Notes under the pieces: model-generated
Database searches by the model: none
Told to the model about the DNA's origin: nothing
Seen by the model: only the letters and a program-made list of their open reading frames with translations
In this document: piece by piece, positions 8,315 through 16,940 of the stretch
How the letters are laid out: the number at the start of each line of letters is the position of its first letter
How positions within the stretch are numbered: position 1 is the first letter of the stretch
Assembly (NCBI GenBank): GCA_001805125.1
Contig: MHEF01000142.1
Span: forward strand, 44,480-66,322
Length of the DNA: 21,843 nucleotides
Reading direction: 5' to 3'
Source of the DNA: Nitrospirae bacterium RBG_13_39_12
GTDB lineage: Bacteria > Nitrospirota > Thermodesulfovibrionia > Thermodesulfovibrionales > SM23-35
Program-made: the position numbers and the translations under genes

Positions 8315-8339
8315 TTTATAATTTTTCAATCATTATAAA
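8315..8339. promoter_or_regulatory. Perfect dyad upstream of bioB, possible operator
   Basis: TTTATAAT, a 9-bp spacer and ATTATAAA form a perfect 8-bp inverted repeat, 24 bp upstream of the candidate bioB -35 box and about 60 bp from the start codon. The size and position suit a dimeric activator or repressor, and the neighbouring LysR protein is one candidate. A chance palindrome in AT-rich DNA is possible. Confidence 0.35.
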
Positions 8340-8602
8340 AGTTCAGTTGATTATCATACATGCCGGTCATATGGAATGCAAAACCCCTATCTACTTCAGG
8401 CTGACAGAATTTGGTTTATTTATGTAATCACAATGCACTGCACAAAAACATGCAAGTTTACTCTTAACATATAGAGTCCAAAGAAGCGTTGCATTATAAT
8501 GGCTTGACGGGTCAGAAGCAAAGAAAATATTTGAAGTACTGCATGCTTTTACACTTTCCTGATTATGGTAATTGTGGATACGTCTCGGCAGATGTATCGA
8601 CA

Positions 8603-10459
8603 TTAGCGCTTCGATGGGAAAAGCCGTGAAAGAGCGCTGATAAAGACATCGAGGGGCGGAAGGGTGTAGGTCTCGTCGATTTCTCCGGAAAACTTTTCGG
8701 ACCATCTGTTCTCAACGCCAAGGGCAAGGGCATACGGCAGGTATGCCTGGTACAATACCGGCGTCTTTTCGGGAGGTGTCATCCTGTCGAGCCTGTCTCC
8801 TTCAGCCGCTGCAAGATAGGTCCTGAACCCTTCGATCTCATCAAGGACTTTTCTTCCAAGGGGTGTCGGTGCCCTAAGGAGAAATAGGAACACGACATGT
8901 GCTGTTAACATGATGAAGAGAGGGACAAGGAACATGAGCTGCCGGATATCGAAGACTTCGAAAGCGTGGCTGATTGTTACGGCAACGGAATACAAAACAG
9001 CGGGGAAAAGGAGCATGAGATAGATCAAATTGGACGGCTTCTTAAGCTCCAGGACATTTTTTCTCGAGAGAAACCTGCAGATGAAGCCGGCCAGGATCGT
9101 CCAGAGGCCAAGAGCTGTCAGGTCCCTGACATAGCTGCCTTCCACATCCACAATTTCGGCGTTCACCGCAGCTACAATCAGAGAGATGATGATACCGGGA
9201 ACAACATATCTGGCATTCCTGAGAAAGAATCGCTTGCTGACAGATGACAGCAAGTGGCGTCGATGCTTCCTGTAGGCGCGATCGATCGTTACCGCGTCCA
9301 ACACCCTCTTTTCAGACAGACCGGTCTGTTCCATGCCATCTCCAAAGAGTGCGTCATAGAGAACCTGTTCGTCGGGCGAAATCCCGCTCCTCGCGGCACC
9401 TGTTTTTTCCACGGTATATCCCCCACCCCGATGTAAAATCATGATAATACCCTTTGAGGCCAGATTCAGAAGAGCTGAAGTGAAGACGGTGCGGTCGTAT
9501 CCCATTGTAGAAAGACGCCGTGCAACAGCAGGCGAGCAGTCTGCGGGAGGTCTGTAGAGTGGGACGACTGCCTTACGTTCAGGATCACGTCCGACGCGGG
9601 CCCAGACTATGAGATAATAGAGAAAGAACACCGTGAGTCCGATCAGCGCAGGCAGGTAGCTCGCCATGTCACGGAAGAAAAATACCATATGTTGGGAGAT
9701 ATCCGGCTCCCGGACAGTTCCCTTCGGCATGCTCACTACTATAGAAAGATACGGTTTTTTCTCCGATAGAACCATGCCGTAATTGAGTACGCTCGACTCT
9801 CCTGATTCAATGGCGCGGCGAAGGAGTTCAGGGATCTTCCCCGTGCCCTCGTTCCAGGAATGGTCCTCAAGACTTGCGATGATCCCGTAGCTGCCTTCGG
9901 GCAGGATTACTGTGATTGCTACCGTGTCCACAGACGTTGCCCAGCCGTGGTTACCTTTACCGAAGACCCACCAGAAGAATTTATCATGATCCGGCAAAAA
10001 GTCAATGTGCCGGTCTGTTATATAGTCGAGGGTGAACTCGTGGACTCCGGGAGAGAGTGAGAGACCCCGTGGTCCAAGGAATACGTACTTCGTAAACCAC
10101 GAACCGTATGTCTTTACTAAATAGGGAATGGGCTGTCCATCCATCGTCGCACCGGTCACCTCGAACCCCATGATCCGGTAATAAGCGTGTCTACCCTGAA
10201 TGCGGCTGCTGATAGAGCGGTATATCCCTGAAAGTGTGTGATACTGTCCATGCTCAAATGTTACGCCATTGGTGAATATCCTCATCGTCTCATGCACGGC
10301 GAAAGTACCGTCATCCTTCACAAGAATCCGGGCATGGAAATTTGTGACCCTGATAATCTCTTCAGTCTTCTGAGCACACTGGCTTTCATCAGGAAGCATG
10401 ATCAGAAGCATCAGGGCAACAAAGGTGGCATAACGGCAGCACGAGTATAGGAAGTTCAT
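8603..10459 (-). CDS. DUF2207 family predicted membrane protein
   Basis: This 618-residue protein begins with a signal peptide (about residues 1-29). A beta-rich extracytoplasmic domain follows at about 36-245, with the DUF2207 pattern VHETMRIFTNG...GIYRSI and FWWVFGKGNHGW. Membrane segments lie at about 266-287, 418-436, 447-464, 478-498 and 508-529. Between the first two is a cytoplasmic winged-helix-like part (SALLNLASKGIIMI, near 328). The C-terminal motifs EGFRTYLAAAE (543-553) and YLPYALALGVENRWSEKF (573-590) are standard for the family, whose function is unknown. The glycine-rich tail common in the family is missing. The ATG overlaps the stop of the preceding gene by 4 bp (ATGA), so the two proteins are probably made together. 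Base composition is clearly richer in G+C than in the flanking genes, suggesting acquisition. Confidence 0.85.
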   Translation of the reverse strand: MNFLYSCCRYATFVALMLLIMLPDESQCAQKTEEIIRVTNFHARILVKDDGTFAVHETMRIFTNGVTFEHGQYHTLSGIYRSISSRIQGRHAYYRIMGFEVTGATMDGQPIPYLVKTYGSWFTKYVFLGPRGLSLSPGVHEFTLDYITDRHIDFLPDHDKFFWWVFGKGNHGWATSVDTVAITVILPEGSYGIIASLEDHSWNEGTGKIPELLRRAIESGESSVLNYGMVLSEKKPYLSIVVSMPKGTVREPDISQHMVFFFRDMASYLPALIGLTVFFLYYLIVWARVGRDPERKAVVPLYRPPADCSPAVARRLSTMGYDRTVFTSALLNLASKGIIMILHRGGGYTVEKTGAARSGISPDEQVLYDALFGDGMEQTGLSEKRVLDAVTIDRAYRKHRRHLLSSVSKRFFLRNARYVVPGIIISLIVAAVNAEIVDVEGSYVRDLTALGLWTILAGFICRFLSRKNVLELKKPSNLIYLMLLFPAVLYSVAVTISHAFEVFDIRQLMFLVPLFIMLTAHVVFLFLLRAPTPLGRKVLDEIEGFRTYLAAAEGDRLDRMTPPEKTPVLYQAYLPYALALGVENRWSEKFSGEIDETYTLPPLDVFISALSRLFPSKR

Positions 10460-11619
10460 CGTTTGTTTCTTCCCCTTACGGAAAATTTGACAGAGGACAT
10501 TGTGTGCGACTCTCCGGCTGAAGAAACGGTGCAGTCTGACAGGCTGCCTTCGAACAGGATATTATCGGAGCCCGTACCGGGAGCCATGATATTCACGTCG
10601 CAGCTCAACCTCGGAGGAAAGATGCGTCCGCCGTCAGCAATATAGAGGAAAACGGCTGCGGGTTCTCCGGATATTTCACTGCCTACAGGGATTTTTTCCG
10701 CCATAAAGAGGTTCTCGACATAGGCAAACCCGTCAGCATAATGCCTGCCCGTTTTTGTAGCATCGAAGGTGATCTCGATTCTTCGTGCCGAGGGAAACTG
10801 CGCTCCATGGGACTGGAACTGGAGTGTCGATCGGTGCGGATTGGAAACATCCGTCGTCGAGCCCGGATCAGTCCTGAGCGTAAATATCTCTCTTACCCCG
10901 TCGATAATTATATCCGCCGTTCCTGTCATCAACGGAGAAAGAGGGCCTTCAGTTGATGGTCCAAGAGGAGAAATATTCCGGGCTGAAACCGAAGAAGATT
11001 TTTCCGGAACAGACGGTGGCCTACCGGCAGGAATATTCCCGCCGGCCCCGACCTTTGTAAGCTCGAAACAGCGTATTCCCTCACGCGACTCATCAGTAAT
11101 AGGTCTCACCATCCTGCCCGGTTCACAAAAACAGTATTTCAACAGGTTTTCATGCGATGAATAAGCACCCAGAGAAATGTTGTTTCTATGGGAGAGCTCC
11201 GAAGACTGTATGACGTCCAGGTCCAGCACAGACCAGCCGGGAGGTACCCGGACGGCGCCGTCGGTCAGTCCGAGTTTCCAATGAACAAACGCAGTGCCCT
11301 GGCAGTAATAGCCTGCTGAACTGCTGACGTAGACCGCGTAATTTTGCTCGAAGGTAAAACGCCATGTGGTACCGTCGACATCACTGAGACCCGACCATGT
11401 TCCCACGATCCTTTCGATATCTCCGGGCAGTGTGGTATCAGGAAAGGGACCGGTCTTTTCGTGAGCCAGGAAGCACTCGAGTCCCCTGAAAATCAAGGCA
11501 TCGAGACCCGGCGCCCCGATTTTCTTTCCGAGCCCCATGACGCCTGCCATCACGATGAGGACGATGGAGGCGATGACAAGAAGGAGCGCAACAAGAAATC
11601 TACGGGTCAGGATTTGCAT
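10456..11619 (-). CDS. Unrecognised membrane-anchored extracytoplasmic protein
   Basis: I do not recognise this 387-residue protein. It has a basic start and one membrane segment (about residues 8-27) that may be an uncleaved signal anchor. A first globular part at about 70-188 has strand-rich text such as VGTWSGLSDVDGTTWRFTFE, which resembles lipocalin-like or META-type barrels, and several cysteines (C106, C163, C165, C184). A Pro/Ser/Gly linker spans about 191-233. A second beta-rich domain (234-385) starts GTADIIIDGVREIFTL and ends near VKFSVRGR. Its stop overlaps the DUF2207 start by 4 bp, so the two products may act together at the membrane. G+C is high like its partner's. No ribosome site is clear before the ATG, and the upstream gap shows only weak promoter-like hexamers (TTGCAA, then TAGAAA, near 11695-11723). 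Confidence 0.7.
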   Translation of the reverse strand: MQILTRRFLVALLLVIASIVLIVMAGVMGLGKKIGAPGLDALIFRGLECFLAHEKTGPFPDTTLPGDIERIVGTWSGLSDVDGTTWRFTFEQNYAVYVSSSAGYYCQGTAFVHWKLGLTDGAVRVPPGWSVLDLDVIQSSELSHRNNISLGAYSSHENLLKYCFCEPGRMVRPITDESREGIRCFELTKVGAGGNIPAGRPPSVPEKSSSVSARNISPLGPSTEGPLSPLMTGTADIIIDGVREIFTLRTDPGSTTDVSNPHRSTLQFQSHGAQFPSARRIEITFDATKTGRHYADGFAYVENLFMAEKIPVGSEISGEPAAVFLYIADGGRIFPPRLSCDVNIMAPGTGSDNILFEGSLSDCTVSSAGESHTMSSVKFSVRGRNKR

Positions 11620-11886
11620 GTTGATTGATAAAGGTGTGAGTAGTTTTCCCTTGAATATGAAAATCGTTCAGCATTTTCTGCACAAACATATATATTTCTA
11701 TCAATATTTCTCAACAATTGCAAGGAATTATAAATATGTAAATAACAAGTGATCCTCATATCCACAGAAAGAGTAAGATGGTCAGTTTACTTTTCACAAA
11801 ACTATTAATAAAATTAAGTAATTATTTGAGCTTTTCAATTTCAGAGGGATTGATGTAGTGAGGATATAGTTTTACGAGGTGAAATT

Positions 11887-13497
11887 TTACATTGGTTTGG
11901 CACGCGGCAGATATACTTTAAACGTTGTACCTTCACCTAACTTACTTTCAACAGCAATCCACCCATGATACTGCTTTACTATTCCGTAAACAGTAGCCAG
12001 TCCAAGTCCTTTCCCTTTGGTCATTTCCCGTGTAGTAAAGAAAGGCTCAAAGATACGCTGCTGGGTTTCTGTATCCATGCCCCGGCCGTTGTCGGATATT
12101 GTAATAAGTATGAACTCTCCGGGCCGGGCATCAACATGCGACTTGCAGTATTTATCATCTACTTTGACATTTTCTACGTTTATTGTGATAAAGAACAAAT
12201 CTTTTTCCTTGCATTCATTCCTGAAAAGTCCTTCAATACACTCAGTGATGGTATCACGGGCATTTATGAGCAAGCTTATCATCATATTGTTTATCAGTGA
12301 TGGGTCTGCCATAACTGTCCAGGGTTCTTTATCGTTGTAAACTACTATCTTGATGCGAGGGTCTGTTGTCTCCCTGAGCAAACTGACAACCTTTAAAACT
12401 ACGTCGTTAACCGAGAGTAGACTATAAGTAACCTGCAGTTTGCCTGAAAATGTAAGTAGACTTCTAACAAGGCCCGAAGCTTTTTCAGCAGCCGTATAAG
12501 CACTTTCAATAAAACGGTGTTCTTCTGATTCTTTCTTGAGTTCCGATTTAGCTAAACTAAGGTTTCCGATTATCCCGGTTAAGAGGTTATTGAATTCATG
12601 TGCTACACCGCCTGCTAATCTGGCCACTGCTTCTGTCTTCTGGAACTGGAGCAGCTGTTCTTCAAGCATCTTGTGTTCTGTGATATCTCTATATGTATGA
12701 ATAATGTATTGTAACTCATTGGAAGGTGTATATGCAGCGTAAACATGGGCAATTACCCACATGCCGAGAAAAGGAATTTTTGCTTCTTGTTCTCTTATAG
12801 ATGTGCCCTGTTGAATTTTTGTAAGGGAACAGTTTTCTGTCCCTTTATTCTTACATCTGAATATCTGCCAGCAGGATTTACCAATAAGGTCCTGGGGCTG
12901 AACTCCTAACTTATCAGCCAGTGCGCGATTTACCCGCCTTATCACCCCTTCCCTGTTAGTGATAAAGATTAAATCCCTGACTGTATCGAAGGTGTGCTCC
13001 CATTCTTTCTTAGCCTGGAGAATATTTTGCTCTGCATTCATCCGGTCAGTAATATCATGGACAGATTCAATAACACCTAAAATTTGACCTGTTTTAGAAT
13101 CCATAAACGGGAAGGTGTAGAGCTCAAGCCATCCGTTGATACCTGTCGGTCCGGTCAATGGTACTAACTCTAGGTCTTGTTTTTTGCTATTCAGGGTGCG
13201 AATACTTGGACAGATCTCGCATGGCTTTATTCGACCGTGATATGCCTCGTAGCATTTTTTTCCTATAAGAGGTGATTGGTGGGCATACCATTTTTTCATG
13301 GTTTGATTAACAAAAAGAATATTCAAATCTTTATCGAGAATACTGATTCCATTCTGAATGCTGTCAAGGATGTTGCTTAGAAAGAGTTCTCTTTCTTTTA
13401 ATATATCCTCATCCTGTTTCTGTTTGATTTCTTCCTGTTTTAAATAAGCAAGGTGTTCAGATAGTATTTGTTCAATATTTTTGTTTTTGTCCTTCAT
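11887..13497 (-). CDS. Sensor histidine kinase with two PAS domains, predicted soluble
   Basis: This 536-residue protein has no membrane segment. The order is: N-terminal coiled coil (about 5-38), PAS 1 (40-150), PAS 2 (165-275), dimerisation/phosphoacceptor domain with His300 in LAGGVAHEFNNLL, and an HATPase domain with N-box N403-N412, G1 box DNGRGM (469-474), F-box EPFFTT and G2 box GKGLGLATVYG (495-505). Both PAS domains carry cysteine groups: C82, C93, C96 (KPCEICP) and C209, C215, C223. These could bind a metal or sense redox state. No response regulator or receiver domain is adjacent, so it is an orphan here. The start is at the coiled coil; upstream DNA is AT-rich with a TATAAT on the minus strand near 13567-13572 but no good -35 box. 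It is probably transcribed alone. Confidence 0.9.
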   Translation of the reverse strand: MKDKNKNIEQILSEHLAYLKQEEIKQKQDEDILKERELFLSNILDSIQNGISILDKDLNILFVNQTMKKWYAHQSPLIGKKCYEAYHGRIKPCEICPSIRTLNSKKQDLELVPLTGPTGINGWLELYTFPFMDSKTGQILGVIESVHDITDRMNAEQNILQAKKEWEHTFDTVRDLIFITNREGVIRRVNRALADKLGVQPQDLIGKSCWQIFRCKNKGTENCSLTKIQQGTSIREQEAKIPFLGMWVIAHVYAAYTPSNELQYIIHTYRDITEHKMLEEQLLQFQKTEAVARLAGGVAHEFNNLLTGIIGNLSLAKSELKKESEEHRFIESAYTAAEKASGLVRSLLTFSGKLQVTYSLLSVNDVVLKVVSLLRETTDPRIKIVVYNDKEPWTVMADPSLINNMMISLLINARDTITECIEGLFRNECKEKDLFFITINVENVKVDDKYCKSHVDARPGEFILITISDNGRGMDTETQQRIFEPFFTTREMTKGKGLGLATVYGIVKQYHGWIAVESKLGEGTTFKVYLPRAKPM

Positions 13498-13635
13498 ATC
13501 AGTGAAAAATAAAAGGGATGTATTTTAGTAGAGAGCTTTCTGTGATCCGCATGTGTCCTCTTTTATATTATAAAAAATATTTTCAGCAAATTACATTCAA
13601 ATTTTTGGATAACAGAAGACAGGAAATCTTGAAAA

Positions 13636-13662
13636 TAAAAAAAAAGAATAACATGGTCTTTT
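13636..13662 (-). terminator. Weak candidate terminator after carB
   Basis: Overlapping and just past the carB stop, the minus strand has AAAAGA, a 9-nt loop and TCTTTT, running into a run of T residues. The stem is all A-U but for one pair, so it would be a poor terminator. It is noted because it is the only candidate at the end of the pyr operon. Confidence 0.25.
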
Positions 13663-16600
13663 ACTTTGTTTTATGGTATTCCTGTATAGACTTAATATTA
13701 ACCTGCTTGTTTTTAAACATCTCGATAGCATTTACCGCTGCAATAGCTCCTGATATTGTTGTTGTAAAAGGCACTTTGTACTGAAGGGCGCTCTGTCGTA
13801 TTGAAAATGAATCTTTCTGGGCCTGGGCGCCACTGACTGTATTAATTACAAAATTGATTTCTTTGTTTTTGATTAAGTCTACGATATGCGGCCTACCTTC
13901 AGCAACTTTGTTAATGACTTCTACATCAAGCCCATGTTTTTTGAGATGAGCCGCAGTACCTCTGGTTGCAGATACAGAAAGTCCGAGTTCGAAAAGCTTT
14001 TTTACAATCGGGACTGAAAGAGGCTTGTCTTTATCTTTTAGACTTATGAAAATCTTACCGGATAAGGGGATTCTGTTGCCACTTGATATCTGGGATTTTC
14101 CAAATGCATGACCAAAGTCGACATCTATTCCCATCACCTCTCCAGTAGATTTCATCTCGGGGCCAAGTATGGTATCGACTCCATGAAACCTGTCGAATGG
14201 GAAGACGGCTTCTTTGACAGCGACATGTTTAAAAATCCTCTCTTTTGTAATGCCTAGTTTTTTCAGTGTCTTACCAGCCATTACTTTTGCCGCAATCTTT
14301 GCAAGCGGGACGCCTGTTGCTTTTCCTACAAAGGGTACTGTCCTCGATGCCCTCGGGTTCACTTCAAGTACATAAATGTCATGGTTCTTAACAGCGAACT
14401 GAACATTCATCAGGCCAACTACATTCAGTTCTTTAGCAAGTGCCTTTGTCTGTTTTTTAATCTCTTTAATAGTATCTTTTCCTAAGGAATGTGGCGGAAG
14501 CGAGCATGCCGAGTCTCCGGAGTGGATGCCTGCCTCTTCGATATGTTCCATCACCCCCCCGATTATTACGTCTCTGCCATCAGATATAGAGTCAACATCA
14601 ACCTCTATCGCATCTTCGAGATACTTATCTACAAGCACAGGATGTTCAGGAGATGCCTTTACAGCACGTTTCATATATTCCGTTAGAGATTTTTCGTCAT
14701 ATGCTATCTCCATAGCCCTGCCGCCTAGGACATAGGAAGGCCTTAACATCACAGGGTATCCTATCATGGCTGCTGCGTGTATTGCAGCTTCAACAGACAA
14801 TGCAGTATCGCTTTGGGCTTGCTTTAAATTGAGCTTATTGAGCAGTTCCCTGAATCGTTTTCTGTCTTCTGCACGGTCTATTGAGTCAGGAGATGTCCCC
14901 AGGATTTTTACACCTTCTTTTTCAAGTGGTACAGCAAGTTTAAGGGGTGTTTGACCTCCAAACTGTACTATGACACCTTCAGGTTTTTCGGTATCAATAA
15001 TATTTAAAACGTCTTCTATTGTAAGGGGCTCAAAGTAAAGCCTGTCAGCTGTATCATAGTCTGTGCTGACTGTTTCGGGATTGCAGTTAATCATTATGGT
15101 CTCAAACCCCAGTTCTTTGAGGGCAAAAACCGCATGTACGCAGCAATAGTCGAACTCAATACCCTGTCCGATCCTGTTAGGACCGGAGCCGAGAATAATA
15201 ATCTTTTTTTTACTGCCAGGTTTGGATTCACACCCATTAAATTTCGGATTTAAATCAGCGATCTTAAAAAAGGGCACCTCATATGTAGAGTATAAATATG
15301 GTGTATATGCAGCAAATTCTGCACCGCAAGTATCTACCATCTTATAAACTGCATGCATTTTATATTGTTGTCTTAAATGCCTGATGTCAGTTTCCTGTAC
15401 ATTAAGCAACTCAGCAATCCTTCTGTCTGAAAAACCAGACCTTTTAGCATCTGTTAATAGATCTCTCGGGATTAAATACGGGGCTAAACTCGGGCTCTCT
15501 TCCTTTTTTATACCTTTGGCATAATCCTTTATTTTTTCTTCCATATCTATTATCTGTTTTATATTTTGCAGGAACCAGGGGTCTATCCATGTAAACTCAT
15601 GTATATCATTAATATCCATCCCTTCTCTGATTGCCTGTGCAATATACCAAATTCTCTCAGAATTAGGGGTCTTTAGTTTTGCCTTGATCATGTTTAAATC
15701 AGCATTGATGTCTTCGAAGCCGTAGCTTTCAGTTTCCAGGCTCCTTATTGCTTTTTGAAGAGACTCCTTGAATGTTCTTCCTATTGACATTGCTTCGCCA
15801 ACAGATTTCATTTGTGTAGTTAGTGTTAGATCAGCTTCAGGGAATTTTTCAAAAGCAAACCTTGGGAACTTCGTCACAACATAGTCTATTGTAGGTTCAA
15901 AAGATGCTGGGGTTTCCCTGGTAATGTCGTTGGGTATCTCATCGAGTGTAAGACCAACTGCAAGTTTTGCTGCGATTTTTGCTATAGGGAAGCCAGTTGC
16001 TTTTGACGCAAGGGCTGAACTCCTTGATACCCTGGGATTCATTTCGATTACAACCATTCTGCCGGTTTTTGGATTAATTGCGAACTGAATGTTAGACCCG
16101 CCTGTATCAACACCTATCTCGCGTATGATTGCAATAGATGCATCTCGCATCCTTTGGTATTCCTTATCAGAAAGGGTTTGGGCGGGCGCAACTGTAATTG
16201 AATCACCCGTGTGTATTCCCATAGAGTCGAAATTCTCTATAGAACAGATGATAACGACATTGTCTTTTCCGTCGCGCATAACTTCAAGCTCATATTCCTT
16301 CCAGCCGAGGACTGATTCCTCAACGAGTACCTGATTAACGGGGCTGTGTTTTAGCCCTCTTACAAGTAGTTCTTTATATTCCTCAAGGTTATAAGCTATT
16401 CCTCCACCAGTTCCTCCAAGAGTGAATGAAGGCCTGAGGATTGCTGGGAATCCGATACCTTCTATTGCATTGAGTCCGTATTTCAGTGAACCGACATATG
16501 CAGACGCAGGCACCTCAAGGCCTATATTTTTCATCGCTTCCTTGAAAAGTTCCCTGTCCTCTGCCTTTTTTATAGCACCGAGCTTTGCACCGATAAGTTC

Positions 16601-16939
16601 AACTTTATATTTGTCAAGAATACCCTTTTCAGCCAGTTCGACAGATAAGTTTAAAGCAGTCTGTCCTCCCATTGTTGGGATAAGTGCATCAGGCCTTTCT
16701 CTTTTTATTATCATTTCGAGGATTTCCGCAGTCAGAGGTTCTATGTATGTTGCATCAGCAGTCTCAGGATCTGTCATAATTGTTGCGGGATTGGAATTAA
16801 CAAGAACAACTTTATAACCCTCTTCTCTTAATGCTTTACAAGCCTGAGTTCCGGAGTAATCGAATTCACATGCCTGGCCTATAACTATAGGGCCGGAACC
16901 TATAAGGAGAATCTTCTTTATGTCGGTTCTTTTTGGCAA
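13661..16939 (-). CDS. carB: Carbamoyl-phosphate synthase large subunit
   Basis: This 1092-residue protein (E. coli: 1073) contains both ATP-grasp halves. The first begins IKKILLIGSGPIVIGQACEF; the second, near residue 570, begins with the parallel IIILGSGPNRIGQGIEFDYC. The C-terminal MGS-like allosteric domain lies at about 965-1080. The first half makes carbamate from bicarbonate and ammonia; the second phosphorylates it to carbamoyl phosphate for PyrB and for arginine synthesis. The allosteric domain suggests control by UMP, IMP or ornithine, as in E. coli. The start is TTG (16937-16939), one base after the carA stop and preceded by an AGGA ribosome site. A slightly long, lysine-rich segment near residues 470-490 joins the oligomerisation domain. 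It is the last gene of the pyr operon; only a weak A/T stem with a T run follows. Confidence 0.98.
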   Translation of the reverse strand: MPKRTDIKKILLIGSGPIVIGQACEFDYSGTQACKALREEGYKVVLVNSNPATIMTDPETADATYIEPLTAEILEMIIKRERPDALIPTMGGQTALNLSVELAEKGILDKYKVELIGAKLGAIKKAEDRELFKEAMKNIGLEVPASAYVGSLKYGLNAIEGIGFPAILRPSFTLGGTGGGIAYNLEEYKELLVRGLKHSPVNQVLVEESVLGWKEYELEVMRDGKDNVVIICSIENFDSMGIHTGDSITVAPAQTLSDKEYQRMRDASIAIIREIGVDTGGSNIQFAINPKTGRMVVIEMNPRVSRSSALASKATGFPIAKIAAKLAVGLTLDEIPNDITRETPASFEPTIDYVVTKFPRFAFEKFPEADLTLTTQMKSVGEAMSIGRTFKESLQKAIRSLETESYGFEDINADLNMIKAKLKTPNSERIWYIAQAIREGMDINDIHEFTWIDPWFLQNIKQIIDMEEKIKDYAKGIKKEESPSLAPYLIPRDLLTDAKRSGFSDRRIAELLNVQETDIRHLRQQYKMHAVYKMVDTCGAEFAAYTPYLYSTYEVPFFKIADLNPKFNGCESKPGSKKKIIILGSGPNRIGQGIEFDYCCVHAVFALKELGFETIMINCNPETVSTDYDTADRLYFEPLTIEDVLNIIDTEKPEGVIVQFGGQTPLKLAVPLEKEGVKILGTSPDSIDRAEDRKRFRELLNKLNLKQAQSDTALSVEAAIHAAAMIGYPVMLRPSYVLGGRAMEIAYDEKSLTEYMKRAVKASPEHPVLVDKYLEDAIEVDVDSISDGRDVIIGGVMEHIEEAGIHSGDSACSLPPHSLGKDTIKEIKKQTKALAKELNVVGLMNVQFAVKNHDIYVLEVNPRASRTVPFVGKATGVPLAKIAAKVMAGKTLKKLGITKERIFKHVAVKEAVFPFDRFHGVDTILGPEMKSTGEVMGIDVDFGHAFGKSQISSGNRIPLSGKIFISLKDKDKPLSVPIVKKLFELGLSVSATRGTAAHLKKHGLDVEVINKVAEGRPHIVDLIKNKEINFVINTVSGAQAQKDSFSIRQSALQYKVPFTTTISGAIAAVNAIEMFKNKQVNIKSIQEYHKTK

Positions 16940-16940
16940 G

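Larger units (their letters stand above)
8254..8602. other. 349-bp intergenic region upstream of bioB, no gene seen
   Basis: The bioB-proximal part carries a candidate promoter and a perfect dyad, listed separately. From about 8340 to 8580 I see AT-rich sequence without a convincing ORF, repeat array or terminator. Base composition rises sharply in G+C at about 8580-8602, where the DUF2207 gene ends. A 104-codon frame reading left from 8705 crosses this region but overlaps the DUF2207 gene out of frame and has no family features, so it is not annotated. Confidence 0.5.

Noticed and set aside
8254..8345. BirA operator upstream of bioB
   Set aside because: I looked for the paired TTGTnAACC/GGTTnACAA half-sites and found none at the right spacing.
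8391..8705. 104-codon minus-strand frame spanning the bioB-DUF2207 gap
   Set aside because: It overlaps the end of the well-supported DUF2207 gene in another frame, has no ribosome site or family features, and its composition changes midway.
14548..14575. C-run in carB resembling the palindromic repeat
   Set aside because: It encodes conserved CarB residues (IIGGVMEHIEEAG) and lacks the CTTTG core and second arm.
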